Positions 43,501-53,328 of a stretch of DNA of 64,000 nt are shown one piece after another. A program made the position numbers and the translations under genes. Origin of the DNA: Tetranychus cinnabarinus (taxonomy: Eukaryota > Arthropoda > Arachnida > Trombidiformes > Tetranychidae); the NCBI GenBank assembly GCA_022266195.1, contig WHVY01000005.1, positions 6,138,001 through 6,202,000 on the forward strand, in the 5' to 3' direction. Numbering within the stretch: the first letter of the stretch is position 1; each line of letters starts with the position of its first letter. The notes beneath the pieces were generated by a model, which saw only the letters and a list, made by a program, of their open reading frames with translations, made no database searches and was not told the origin of the DNA.

Positions 43501-46500
43501 GTTACTCTTTCTTTGAATTGTTTACAATGTTTTTCCTTCTTCTCAATCCAACCACATGCCAGTCAACTTGGACTCGGGATAACTCAACTTGTCCAGTTCA
43601 ATGTAAATGCTCATTTAATCCATCGAAATGGGTATGTTTCTAGTTATTATGTGTTTCGTTTTTTTCGATGAAATTGTAATTCTTTTACCATTTTCTGTTT
43701 TATTGGGTTCAAAAGGTTAATTCAACGCTTCGAACGGTTGATTGTTCGTTGAAGGGTTTAAAACTTTCTACTTATACTCGAGGTGATCTCAATTTGCCTG
43801 AACATACTCAATCTCTTTGGTTGAATGGTAATCGGTTAAACAACTTGTTTTACCTTTCCTCATTCATTAACCCATCCAATCCTGATAGTTTGATTGAACT
43901 TGATCTTTCACACAATTCAATTAGTTCACTGGGCCGGTCAAGTTATCATCATCCATTTTCAACTTTAACTCACCTTAAATATCTTAATCTTTCCGCAAAC
44001 GGATTTAAAACACTTTATCCAGGAGTTTTCAGAGGATTAAAGCGCCTTGAAAGACTTGAGATTAACTCGGGTTTATTAATGTACTTGGATGAACATGCTT
44101 TTGATGGACTTGAAAATCTGGAGCAACTTTATCTACAAAATAATCGAATTGGTTCAATTTTTCTGGAACTTTTCCAATCAATTGTTAATCTTCATGTAAG
44201 TTTACTTTTGTTTACCTTTTAAAGTAAACTCACGTTTAAAATGTAGCAACATTTTCATCGATGAATCAAAAGCAAGTTCAGTTTAAAGACTCAAAGTTAC
44301 ATTTCATAGATCAAATATTCTGTATCAAATGATTCCTAACAAGACAAAACCTATCAAAGCATATGACGATAAAAATTTTCAGTAAAAAGTCAACTTGAGG
44401 TTTGATTAAGGTTAGGTTTGGTTAGGTTAGGATAAGTTTATTCATTTTTGTAAGATAATTATTTTTGCGCTTAGAGTCCATTTCGATCTTTTTTACTTTT
44501 TTACTTTATCCTGTTCAAAATCGAAACCCTGATCGTGCAAATTCAATCTGTTATTAAAGATGACTTGATCTTAACGAATATATCAGTAATAGTTCCACTG
44601 CCTCGAGAGGTATGAGATATAAACTCGATGGCAAATCCTGAGTGTTTCAACTGTGAGATATTGTGGTTCAACTGATTTAAACCAATATGTAATCTAATCT
44701 CAAAACATTTTAATATTTTCAAGACAAAATTTTTTCTTGACTTTCCATTGCTTTCAATAGTCAATCTATTGTTATGACAAGTTTTTGATTTTGAACTTTT
44801 TATCCGATCTCATCGCTTTCTTCATTGACTTTTGACTAAAATGTGCTTAGTTAGTTAACATTGTTCACAAAACAGTTCCATTTTATAAAATTTGGCCATT
44901 TGATTAGATACTGGTTACCTTCAACATAGCGGTTTAAATACTTTTCATCGCTTGAATCAAAGTTTAACCAATTAAATCAGTTAACTCATAGTTTTTCAAA
45001 GCTAATCGCTTAAACTTTCAGTAAACTGAAATTTCTTGAAAAATAAAAATCTGATTCAAAGTTGAAAGCTTGAAGATTATTTTGCATTATTAATGCAACA
45101 AGAAATCGATTGCTTTTTGAGACTAATTTGCTTGAAAGAAACAATTAAAATGCGCTTAAAATCAGCAAATGAAAACATTGACTTAAGTCTACTTAACAAT
45201 GGAAATTGCAAAGTTATTTCAAAGTTTTCAGACTCTTGACTGATCGATATCATTGTAAATTTTTAAAGGTTAAACTAATTAAAGTTGATAATAATTAAAG
45301 CAATTTGTTTCTCTTGGCTTCTTCATTTCATTAATGTTAAGCGAAAAGAGAGGGAAAAAAGTTTGAAAAAACGCAAGATTGATTAGATTCTGATAACAAT
45401 TCAAAGTTGACTAAACCCTCGCAAGTGTGTCTCAAACACTCAAGACATTGATTCATTATGATTGTTATATTGTTTACTCTAATTAAGCTTTACTTTCACT
45501 TCATGATCAGATTTTCCAATTAATCTGAATTACTCTTTGTGCTTTTATTTTACCATCTTTTCCCTTCATCCTTTTTTATCCAATTTATTTGTATTAAATC
45601 CTCTTCAATTATTTCATCTCATTTCGCATTCAGTTGACGTTACCTTTTTTTTCATTTCAAATCAACTTTCCAACAAAAAACTGATTCCAGTCTCATCCTT
45701 CAATACTAAGGTCAAGCTTGAATTAATTGACCGCTCACAAGATACACTTTGACACTTAATTGGAAAATATTTTTGAGATTCAATTCTAAATGAAATGCGA
45801 ATCAGTCATGAATGGAGCAAAAATGTTGACCAATTGAAAGGAGAGTAAATAATCAACTCCAGGAATGGAGTTTAACTACGCACGGATAAACCTCATGAAA
45901 AGTTGAATGATCACAAAGGATAAGATTATCTGAAACAGTTAGTCGAGATTATCATCAACTCCCAGTTATCAAGTTAAAGTTGATCTCTTTTATCATTTTT
46001 AAATCTGTAAAGCTGTAAAGTGAAAAAGGGAAAAATTGAAATCACGATGAATGAATTAATAGGGAAAATAATGGATCAACTTGAAATTGCAATTATATCA
46101 GACAGAATAAATGATTCATTTTTTCTGCTCTTTTCCTCTTTTCTTTCACTCCTTTTCACCTTCTCATTCAACTGTTTCCTAATCATGATTCAATTTTTCA
46201 TCAGTTATTGTTGTGAGTTGACTTGAAACAACTTTTATTCATCTAATCATTTAAGCGTCAACTTTTCATTTAACTGTCCAAATGCGTGTCTTTAAATGAG
46301 CCAAAGTCACAAAACAATTTTTACCAAGTTGACTATTGAAATGATCAAATTAACTCTAAATCATCTGTTTTTTTTCTCATGAATGAATCGCTTTCAATTT
46401 TCAAAAGATGCAAATGAAAAGATTCAAAATATTGGGTTGAAATGGAGTGACCTTTTCTTTCATATTTTGTCAAATGTTTATCCGCATCAAATCAACTACT

Positions 46501-49500
46501 AACCATCACATAATTAGGTTGAGGATGGGTTAAAGGTGATGAATGTCGTAACTAAGGTCCATCATTTAGACATTAACTGTCACTTTCAAGGTACAAAATC
46601 AGCTTTGATAAATGCAGCTGAAGATGACAAAACAAAATGAAAATAGCTAAAGCAATGGAAAGTCAAGACAAAAGGTTTTAAAGTTGAATAAAGTATTGAG
46701 ATTACCGTATCGGCGAACATTAAGGCACAGTGCTTCTAAGTGAGATGGACACATTTAGAAGCACCAAAACAATCGGATAAGAGGCACATCTGCTAGTAAT
46801 TGAGACGCTGAATTCAGCAATGGTTGACTGATTTACCTGCCATAATTTTCGATTGCTGAGCTTCCGCGGTTTTTATCTGACAATTAGAACTGTTGAGTGG
46901 CTTTTGTTTGAAAAAAAGCAAGAATTTCATCGAAGAGGCTTCCTTTCGACCAATTTAAAATTTATTGTCCCAATTTAAACTGATTTTTTTACACATGGGC
47001 AATGGATGTAAATGTGCTTATAAATAAGTCTATTCATTTATAAGCACTGTGCCTTAATGTTCGCCGATACGGTACATATTGATCTAAATCAGTTAAACCA
47101 CAAAATCTAGAAGCAATCAAAACATAAGAGCGAATCCTAAACGTTCAAATCTCGATGAAGGGTCAAGTATATTTCATTTCTTACTATATGCAAAGATTTG
47201 GAAAATATTTTTTAATTCATTTTTGATAAAAAAATTTGGTGATTTTAATCAGCCATGATCGCTGACTCTGCTTGTGTTACATAAATGTGACCCAGAATCA
47301 AACCAACTCTAGTCTGTTTCAGCTCTGGTTGCCATTAATGAAAGGTTATGAGTTGCATCAACGATGTAAAAGTTTGATGTTGAATCAGTTGAATCATTTA
47401 GACAAATTTGAATCTGTTAATGTTGACACTTGTCACTTTGAAATGAAAAATTAGCAACCTTGATGAACTTTGTTGAATCAATTAAAGCCTAAACTTGTTG
47501 AAGATAAATGTTGTCACAATAATGCAAAACCAATGTGAATCAAAAGACTCAATACAAACTGTTAAAGCAAACTTGAAGATTAACAGGAAAAGTCGATGAA
47601 GAGTCAAGTAAAGGATGATTAATAAGATTAGCTAAACAGTCAATTTCAGTTGAACCATTAATGATTCAAATGTTTATATTTTCCATGTTGCAGGTGTTGA
47701 ACTTGAATGGCAACAGTATAACCCATCTGACTGGAGGAATATTTACTTCACTCAACAATCTGAGACATTTGAGCATTTCTCGAAACTCTTTACACACCTT
47801 GGATGACAATTCACTGGTTGGACTGGAAATGCTGGAAACTCTAGACCTTTCTTTCAATCAATTAACCAAAGTGCCCACAATAGCATTACAATCATTGAAA
47901 CGAATCAAAGATGTTAATTTAAGTGGAAATCGGTTAACAGTATTAAACACTCGGGATTTTGTTCATCTTCCAGTAAACAGAATAACTGTTTCCCATTGTA
48001 AAGAGTTGACTTCAATTGAACGAATGGCATTCTGGGATTTACCAGATTTAACCCAAGTAAACCTAACCGATAACCCAAAATTGCGTTTCATTGACAACTT
48101 TGCCTTTACTGGAACACCGAGGTTGACTCAACTTTACCTTAAAAACAATTGCTTGCCATCACTAGACAGTGAATTGGTAAACAATATCAACAACCAAAAG
48201 GTTACAATTAATCAAAATAATCATTACCATGGTCATCATGGTAACTCACATGTTAACCATCATCATCATCATCACCATTTAAAGCAACAACAGCAACATC
48301 AAGGCGAACCTTTAACCATTTCATTGGAAGCAAATCCTCTTCTCTGTGATTGTAATTTACATTATCTTCATCAGGTGAGTTGATTTGCATTTCAATCAAT
48401 TAACAGACCTTTACAAGTGTACGGTTAAATGAGCAACTCTGAAAAGTCAAACCCAGTTTCATGGTTGGAGAAATAATTGAAATTGAAATAATTCATTTCT
48501 ATTATTACATTGGTAACATGATGCAATTGTATCCAATTGACACAGGTAAAGGTGTAAAGAGAAATGTTGTCTTCATCATTATTCAGCTCACAATTACAGT
48601 TGAAACTGAAAGTTGGAAAAGTAGAAAAAAATTCTTCTCCAATTAATGTCACATTTTTCGCTCTCAATTGTTGAACGGTTGTTTATCAATAATGCCAATC
48701 GATTTTCAAGTTTATAACGTTAATCAAATAGCAACTTATTAACGAACAGTTTAATGATACAATTTTTTCGACCTTTTTTTGTTCTGATTGAGATAAGAGT
48801 TTTCATTTTGCTTAGATAGAGTTAATAAAGTTATCCTTGTTTTGTTCAACTTCAATTTTATTATTAAGTTAACTTGAATCAATATTTAAGGTTCAAGTTT
48901 CTAGATTTTAGACATTTCCTGATTGTAATGATGGGTTGAATGATCTTGTCTTTTGGTGAAAACAAGATAAAATCAATTCGATTGCTGATCATTTCTATGA
49001 ATTTATAAATTTTCAATATTTACTAATGAATGTTCCATCAGATTAACATGGATTCACAATGAAGCTTTACCAATGATTAGGTTTACTTTTGGAGATATTT
49101 TTAGCTTCATAAGCATTAATTAATACCATTTTTACGCTTAAATCAGCAAAAATTGGCTCAAATTGTTGATCAACATCTTTTTTCATCAATTGATAAATGA
49201 CAAGTTGAAACAGTTTATCTCATTGAAGGGTCAATGTTTAGTTAACAAAATCCAATCGATTTAGCAATGGAATTGACCTAACAAAATCAATTACTGCAAA
49301 CGATTATGATATTAATGATGATAATGTTGAAGATCAGTTTGATTGGGATTGTTAAACAGTAAAATCAATGAACGATGGAAGTGAAAAATTAAAAATTAAA
49401 AATGACTTTTTAACTTAAGGTTGCTTGGTTGCTTCAATGATCCATCATTTAATTAACTAATAGCTGATAATTAAATTAACTATCAACATCATTAAATAAT

Positions 49501-52434
49501 TTTCTTTTCCTTTTTTTCTACCTTTTCCTTTGTCTTTTTCTTTCATTAATCCAGTGCCTAAATTTAGGAAATCCAAGTAAAGTGTTATTAATTAATAGTG
49601 ATAAATTAACTTGTTACCATCCAGCCAATAAAACAACTCTGGCAATTAAAGATATTGATATTAATGCAATACCAAGTGAATGTGCACCAATAATCATTTC
49701 AACGCCACCATTGTCTTCCAATGAAACAATTGTCCTGAATGGTTCAATTGGTGACAAAGTTAACCTAAACTGCCGTGCAATTGGCCAGCCAACACCATCA
49801 ATAACATGGATTTTACCTTCAGGTGATATCTTCAATGAATCCTCATCAGTGGGAGCAACATCTCATGTACAATTGATTAAATCAACAAATCAGTTGAGAT
49901 TGAATCATTTAAGGTTAAGTGATTCAGGAAGGTATAAATGTATAGCTGAGAATAGGCAGGGTTCAGTTGAAGTTACATTCAATTTGATTGTTGAACACTT
50001 TAAGGTGCAAATCTGGCCTCTAGGAATTTCCTCCACTTTTGTCTCAGTTGTTTGGAATGGTACATCACCGTTGACCTCTTCCTTGCCTCAATCGTTTTCA
50101 CCCTCAGAACCATCACCATTGTTGGCCTCATCATTGGCTTCACCCATCTCATCCTCAGTGGTATCAACATTAACATCGGGTTCACTGCCAGAGTATCAAA
50201 TATTGTACAAGAATGAGGATGATCCAAGTGATCGGTTTGAAGCCATTTCTGTTGGACATTATCTTCGCAGTTATACAATAGACCATTTGGAGCCTCGAAA
50301 ACGTTATAAACTTTGCATTGCTGTTCGTGATTCCGAATCTCATGGTAGTTATATTCAGTTGAGCTGTACTTTGGTCACTACTTCTTCTGATTCCTCTTTG
50401 ACTTATTCCTCGTCTTCTTCGTCTTCTTCAACTTCCAAAAGTGAACATTCCTTTCTTCACGATTCCTTTGCTCCAGAAACTTCTTCTTACATTGCCATTG
50501 CTTTGACTTTGTCTTTAACTGCTTTGTCCATTGTTATTCTTGCCTTTACTGTGCTTGGTGCTCGAAGGGTTTTCCTGGTTGTTAATCGTGTACAGCAACA
50601 GCGACACTTTGAAACGCCACAGAAGAGTTTGGTTCAAAACATGGATCCAATACCATTAGCTAATATACCTTTTGATCAAGACATTTGAACTGACTTCTGA
50701 TATTGTAATAAGAATGGAAATTTTTTTAATAAGCAAATATATAGAGATAAATATATTGTTATATTGTATGCACATTGAAAGTGTATTGTTATTAGACAAG
50801 AAGATGAACATTGTTATGTTATAATGATGAGTTGTGAGATGAAAAGTAAGGCTGATTGGTGATGAGAAGCAAAAAGATAACCCAAAAAGTAAGATTTAAT
50901 ATAATGTTATGTAAAGAAGGTTATAAAAGATAATTGGGTTCATTGGAACGAATTAAATATATGCAATCTAAGTTTAATTCCCATAAGAATCTTTTATTGG
51001 AGTGTTTTCTGTGGTTTCTTTTTCTGGTTCCCTGATATTATTGTGCGTAATTGTGGATAACATTTTGTTTGTACATACAAAAGGTCTAAGGAAAGTCAAG
51101 TAAGAAAAGGTTTACCCAAAAAAAAGTAATTAGAAAGATTGGATTGGACCTTAATTGTGTTTAGTATAAGGAGATATTTTTGGGTTAAAAGTGGTTGTTC
51201 ATCTCAATGACAACAACAGGAACAATCAAATAAAAATCATGTTCAATTTATGTGCATCACTATCATCATTAAAGGTAATTGCAGTTTGACTTTTACAGTG
51301 AATACAATTGCTTCTCCAAGAATTAACATTCTGGTCACAAAATTATTTGGATCAGCATCAATCTTTGGCATCACTTCTACTTTTTGTTTCACTGTCAACA
51401 ACATTATCAACGTTATCCTGTTTCATAAGGAATATTGATTGTAAAGAAAGAAAACTGATTGAGGATGAAATAATTTATTAAAATTAACCAATTAATTGAA
51501 CTGTTTTGCTATAAGAAAACATTACTCTTGCTTTATGATATCAATATGTTCCACTTTTTGTTTGGTTTATTGATGCTCTTGAAAACCTTTTATTGAAATT
51601 GATTGTATTGATTTTTTCTTTGTATTAGCGAAAGAAGAAACAATAATCAAAACTCAGAATCATCCAAAATTGTAATTATTGATGCATTTATTTTGATAGA
51701 ATCGCTTGTTAATAGATAAATCATATCATCTCAAATTTTCAATACAAATAAATATATTCCAACAGCTGATTGTTGGTTAATAAGTCAATTGACGCTCATT
51801 TTATTCAATTTAATAAATTAAATAATGAAATTGCTCGTTATTTACTCAAATGGATTCACTGAGAATCAATATTGATTGATTTTCAGGAAAAAATCGGTTA
51901 AACTTATAAAATTATGATAAATCCATAATATTATAAAATCTTCACAGAAGGTTCAACTCACGTGAAATTGAAAACTGTATGAGACCGTTAAGATTTCAAA
52001 GACAAGATGTTTCGACAGTTTGTAAATTATTAGACAATTAGACAGTTTTTACTTACTTTATCTCAACTATATCTCCAGGTTTGAAATGAAAATTACGAGC
52101 AGACCAACGATTAATTAGCACAATATCATTTGTTACCTTATCCTTGGGGTTAAATGAAGGCTGTAGAGCGAGAGAGATTTAAGGTTTACATCAGGAAAAT
52201 AGAGTTGACATTAACAAATTAAATTGTGTAGGTAGACAAGCTAAGGATATGTTTGGGTTTTAAGGTAAGTTATAACCTTTCAATTAATTGAAGGCATTAT
52301 TTAAATTATGAAACAATATTTACCTGCATTGATTCACCATCAACTTGAGCAATTGTAACAACACGATCAGTCATTGTTAATCCAATTGGAATGATGAAAG
52401 ACAGGTTTTTAGCTAAATATTTTATACTTTCCAT
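4379..52434 (-). CDS. IMMP2L: Mitochondrial inner membrane protease subunit 2 (IMP2/IMMP2L), complete, 5 exons over 48 kb
   Basis: Coding exons in transcript order: 52434-52324, 52160-52057, 19842-19777, 4693-4588, 4507-4379. Together they are 516 nt, 171 residues plus TGA; human IMMP2L is about 175. This is an S26-family serine protease of the mitochondrial inner membrane that removes sorting signals from intermembrane-space proteins such as cytochrome c1 and glycerol-3-phosphate dehydrogenase 2. Visible: a hydrophobic N-terminal anchor (residues ~9-30), the catalytic serine box GESMQPSFNP (Ser35), the catalytic lysine box RLIKRIIALEGE (Lys83), and the conserved GHCWIEGDN...SNDSNHFGP box, followed by an IIWPPSRW tail. 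Junction phases agree throughout. Introns are 163 bp, 32,214 bp, 15,083 bp and 80 bp. The 32-kb intron holds an LRRN-type gene on the other strand. AATAAA lies 40 bp past the stop (4334-4339, minus). The upstream neighbour, SRPK, is divergent. Confidence 0.95.
4588..4693 (-). CDS. IMMP2L: IMMP2L coding exon 4
   Basis: It encodes PRNLYEDDIIQIPSGHCWIE and on to HFGP, the conserved signal-peptidase box after the catalytic lysine. The acceptor is TTCCAG/GCC and the donor CCG/GTATGA. Confidence 0.93.
4989..6073. mobile_element. Foldback non-autonomous Tc1/mariner-like element with IR/DR ends
   Basis: Two arms of about 480 bp (4989-5469 and 5592-6073) are near-perfect reverse complements around a ~120-bp spacer. 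The ends read CTGCAGCTCAAAAGTTTGG, and a TA dinucleotide flanks each side (4987-4988 and 6074-6075), as in TA-targeting elements. The 18-mer GCTCAAAAGTTTGGAACC occurs twice in each arm (4996-5013 and 5178-5195; inverted at 5867-5884 and 6049-6066), always 182 bp apart. This matches the IR/DR transposase-binding layout of Tc1 relatives. No transposase ORF is present. It lies in IMMP2L intron 3. Small identical ORFs in the two arms are a consequence of the palindrome. Confidence 0.85.
9200..13400. repeat. Repeat-rich block with dispersed-repeat copy A
   Basis: This stretch of IMMP2L intron 3 differs in texture from its surroundings and contains members of a dispersed repeat family. The segment 11280-12262 is an inverted copy of sequences at 19830-21300. 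Related units recur at 11030-11130, 12270-12430 and 13110-13260. Short ORFs in both directions show no recognisable transposase, reverse transcriptase or other domain. It is probably a nest of decayed non-autonomous transposons; the class is not identified. Confidence 0.6.
19777..19842 (-). CDS. IMMP2L: IMMP2L coding exon 3 (66 bp, isolated between giant introns)
   Basis: It completes Lys72 and encodes SPKKPKQRLIKRIIALEGEW plus the start of Gln94, including catalytic Lys83. The acceptor TTCCAG/GTCACC and donor CA/GTAAGT keep the frame on both sides. The acceptor side directly abuts a dispersed repeat (19843-21300) whose inverted copy is at 11280-12262. Confidence 0.93.
19843..22000. repeat. 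Dispersed-repeat copy B, abutting IMMP2L exon 3
   Basis: The segment 19830-21300 is the inverted counterpart of 11280-12262. A ~207-bp unit is directly repeated at 20133-20340 and 21355-21561, with key text CTTGAACCTTGAGCTTCAGC. Shorter inverted relatives occur near 20885-20930 and 21885-21950. Homology to copy A runs across the intron-exon boundary into the first bases of exon 3. Confidence 0.7.
23680..23735 (+). repeat. GATGATGAC trinucleotide microsatellite
   Basis: Imperfect (GAT)n/(GAC)n tract in IMMP2L intron 2. The long ORF on the opposite strand with a poly-Ser end is a by-product of this repeat. Confidence 0.7.
24287..24467. mobile_element. Short MITE-like palindromic element (181 bp)
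   Basis: Terminal inverted repeats of about 52 bp begin ATGTCTAGTC and include CTAGGACTGGCTTTGGATCA, with about three mismatches between arms; the centre is AT-rich. There is no coding capacity. The family is not recognised and the target duplication is unclear. It lies in IMMP2L intron 2. Confidence 0.75.
36431..36545 (+). repeat. Degenerate tandem array of ACTCCCA-type units
   Basis: A C-rich stretch of about 115 bp repeats variants of CTCACTCCCAGTTT roughly nine times. It stands out sharply in AT-rich intron sequence. Isolated single copies of the same core occur elsewhere in the IMMP2L introns. Confidence 0.7.
39601..40022 (+). CDS. Orphan ORF in IMMP2L intron 2, unknown product (may be spurious)
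   Basis: An open frame of ~150 codons runs from an acceptor-like TTTCAG at 39604-39609 to a TGA at 40020. It is unusually long for chance in such AT-rich DNA. The translation is rich in Phe, Asn, Lys and Met (for example KFQFKSIQMISKNSNLYFQL) and matches no family I recognise. No promoter, partner exon or signal peptide could be fixed. It may be an exon of a second nested gene, or chance. Confidence 0.25.
43446..43631 (+). CDS. LRRN-like exon 1: signal peptide and LRRNT
   Basis: It begins with ATG at 43446 and contains a hydrophobic leader (LFTMFFLLLNP) and the LRRNT cysteine cluster. It ends TGG/GTATG. The following intron is 84 bp. Confidence 0.85.
43446..50688 (+). CDS. LRRN-family neuronal leucine-rich-repeat / Ig / FN3 membrane protein, 4 exons, nested in IMMP2L intron 2
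   Basis: Exons 43446-43631, 43716-44195, 47694-48374 and 49555-50688 join in phase 0 to give 826 residues. Domain order: N-terminal hydrophobic signal (~22-38); LRRNT cysteines (CPVQCKC, ~49-55, plus VDC at ~72); about 11-12 LRRs (~85-395) with LxxLxLxxNxI-type repeats; a His/Gln-rich insert (~396-426); LRRCT from CDC (~442); an Ig C2 domain (~500-590) with VNLNC and SGRYKCIAEN; an FN3-like domain (~595-715) with a Ser/Pro-rich insertion and YTIDHLEPRKRYKLCI; a transmembrane helix (~760-785) flanked by ARR; and a short cytoplasmic tail. LRR-Ig-FN3-TM order and segments such as LVGLEMLETL, KVPTIALQSL and DLPDLTQVNLTDNPKL resemble vertebrate LRRN1-3. Role by family: neuronal cell-surface adhesion or signalling. 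Kekkon-type LRR-Ig proteins are the main alternative but lack FN3. Confidence 0.88.
43716..44195 (+). CDS. LRRN-like exon 2: LRRNT end and first LRRs
   Basis: It encodes 160 residues. LRRs include SLIELDLSHNSISSLG, HLKYLNLSANGFKTLY and NLEQLYLQNNRIGSIF. The acceptor is AAAAG/GTTAAT and the donor CAT/GTAAGT. Confidence 0.88.
44398..44434 (+). repeat. Short TTAGG-like repeat
   Basis: The text AGGTTAGGTTTGGTTAGGTT contains several TTAGG/TTTGG units, TTAGG being the common arthropod telomere motif. It is very short and lies in an LRRN-like intron, so it is at most an interstitial remnant. Confidence 0.4.
46705..47072. mobile_element. MITE with 31-bp perfect TIRs and TA target duplication
   Basis: The element is 368 bp. 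Its termini begin CCGTATCGGCGAACATTAAG and stay identical for 31 bp in inverted orientation. TA flanks both ends (46703-46704 and 47073-47074). The interior has no ORF. TA duplication suggests mobilisation by a Tc1/mariner-type transposase. It sits in the second intron of the LRRN-like gene, hence inside both host genes. Confidence 0.85.
47694..48374 (+). CDS. LRRN-like exon 3: remaining LRRs, His/Gln-rich insert, LRRCT start
   Basis: It encodes 227 residues starting VLNLNGNSITHL. The insert just before NPLLCDC contains seven consecutive histidines followed by KQQQQHQ. The acceptor is TTGCAG/GTG and the donor CAG/GTGAGT. Confidence 0.9.
49555..50688 (+). CDS. LRRN-like exon 4: LRRCT end, Ig, FN3, TM, cytoplasmic tail
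   Basis: It encodes 377 residues and a TGA stop. The acceptor TTAATCCAG/TGC supplies the LRRCT cysteine (HQ/CLNLG). Ig, FN3-like and transmembrane segments follow in order. Confidence 0.9.
   Translation, partial: CLNLGNPSKVLLINSDKLTCYHPANKTTLAIKDIDINAIPSECAPIIISTPPLSSNETIVLNGSIGDKVNLNCRAIGQPTPSITWILPSGDIFNESSSVGATSHVQLIKSTNQLRLNHLRLSDSGRYKCIAENRQGSVEVTFNLIVEHFKVQIWPLGISSTFVSVVWNGTSPLTSSLPQSFSPSEPSPLLASSLASPISSSVVSTLTSGSLPEYQILYKNEDDPSDRFEAISVGHYLRSYTIDHLEPRKRYKLCIAVRDSESHGSYIQLSCTLVTTSSDSSLTYSSSSSSSSTSKSEHSFLHDSFAPETSSYIAIALTLSLTALSIVILAFTVLGARRVFLVVNRVQQQRHFETPQKSLVQNMDPIPLANIPFDQDI
52057..52160 (-). CDS. IMMP2L: IMMP2L coding exon 2
   Basis: It encodes PSFNPKDKV...GDIVEIK (residues 38-72). 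The acceptor is TCTACAG/CCTTC and the donor AA/GTAAGT. The next exon is 32.2 kb away. Confidence 0.93.
52324..52434 (-). CDS. IMMP2L: IMMP2L coding exon 1
   Basis: It encodes residues 1-37, from ATG at 52434 to the catalytic-serine motif DGESMQ. The donor is CAG/GTAAAT. The N-terminus is hydrophobic (LSFIIPIGLTM), as expected for the inner-membrane anchor. Confidence 0.93.
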
Positions 52435-53328
52435 TGAAATTTAATTACAATATGTTAATAGGTGACAACAGTTTATTAGATTTACAAAGCTAAATTGAAA
52501 AAAATCATCTAATTACAAATAAATTACTGTAAACAACTTAACATTCAAACTCAACGCGAGTTTCCTTACTACATATGGCTATATTACTGACATCTAGTGT
52601 TGCTCAGAATAACCAATTACTCTCGACTTAAACTCGACTTTCTGTTATCCTTTCAATACAATCAAATCAAATTAAACAATTTTCATCAATTTATTGATTT
52701 ATCGAGAAACTCATCTGATAAACGGATTCTAAGAATAAAAAATAACAATCAGAAAGGGGTTCTAATTTGAGTATCAGTTAGTAGTTTACTGTTGACTATC
52801 TTAATTTAGGTTTTTAATTGCTAATGTAACTCTTTCTAATTGTCTCTTAAAAGCTGTTTGATTGTAATATCCTAAAGAGGTTAATTTATTGGGTTTGTAT
52901 CATTTAAAAAATGGTTTATATCAAGCGTTCATCAGTTTAAATTGCGTTTTAACTCGTTTGGATTAATTATGTTTCGAAGTAACCGCTTTTCTGATGTATA
53001 ACCTTATTATGTGAGGGCGCTCAAGTTTAGCTTACATTTTCACATTGAGACTTCATTTGTATACATTTATTTACATTATCATCCTTTAATTATATTCATT
53101 TGCTTGTAATTTTATGTATTAATTTATTTCAATTTATAATTATACCTGTTTATTCCGTTACTCTAGTTCACATTTTTGAAGGTAATTTGTATTCTATGTT
53201 AAACTTAATTTGATAGATTACCTAAACCGCAGTGTTATTTGAATGGTTATTTATTCTGTGTCTTATGGTTTATTTGGGTCTTTTTTGAAGGTTTACGTTT
53301 TACATGGTATTCTGTTTGAAAGAAAAGC
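52435..53328. promoter_or_regulatory. Divergent intergenic region between IMMP2L and SRPK
   Basis: 894 bp separate the two start codons, which point away from each other, so both promoters and both 5' UTRs must lie here or in unrecognised 5' exons. The stretch is AT-rich with no clear TATA box or long ORF. A shared bidirectional promoter is an inference. Confidence 0.5.

Larger units (their letters stand above)
19843..52056 (-). other. IMMP2L intron 2 (32.2 kb) hosting the LRRN-like gene
   Basis: Contents from low to high coordinate: repeat copy B; MITE at 24.3 kb; AT-rich sequence with weak orphan ORFs at 26.8, 31.4-32.1, 34.2 and 39.6 kb; the ACTCCCA array at 36.4 kb; the LRRN-like gene at 43.4-50.7 kb; and its probable 3' UTR and flank at 50.7-52.0 kb. 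Outside these items nothing else is supported. Confidence 0.85.

Noticed and set aside
44398..44434. Telomere remnant marking a chromosome fusion
   Set aside because: The TTAGG-like stretch is under 40 bp and inside an intron, which is too little to support a fusion.
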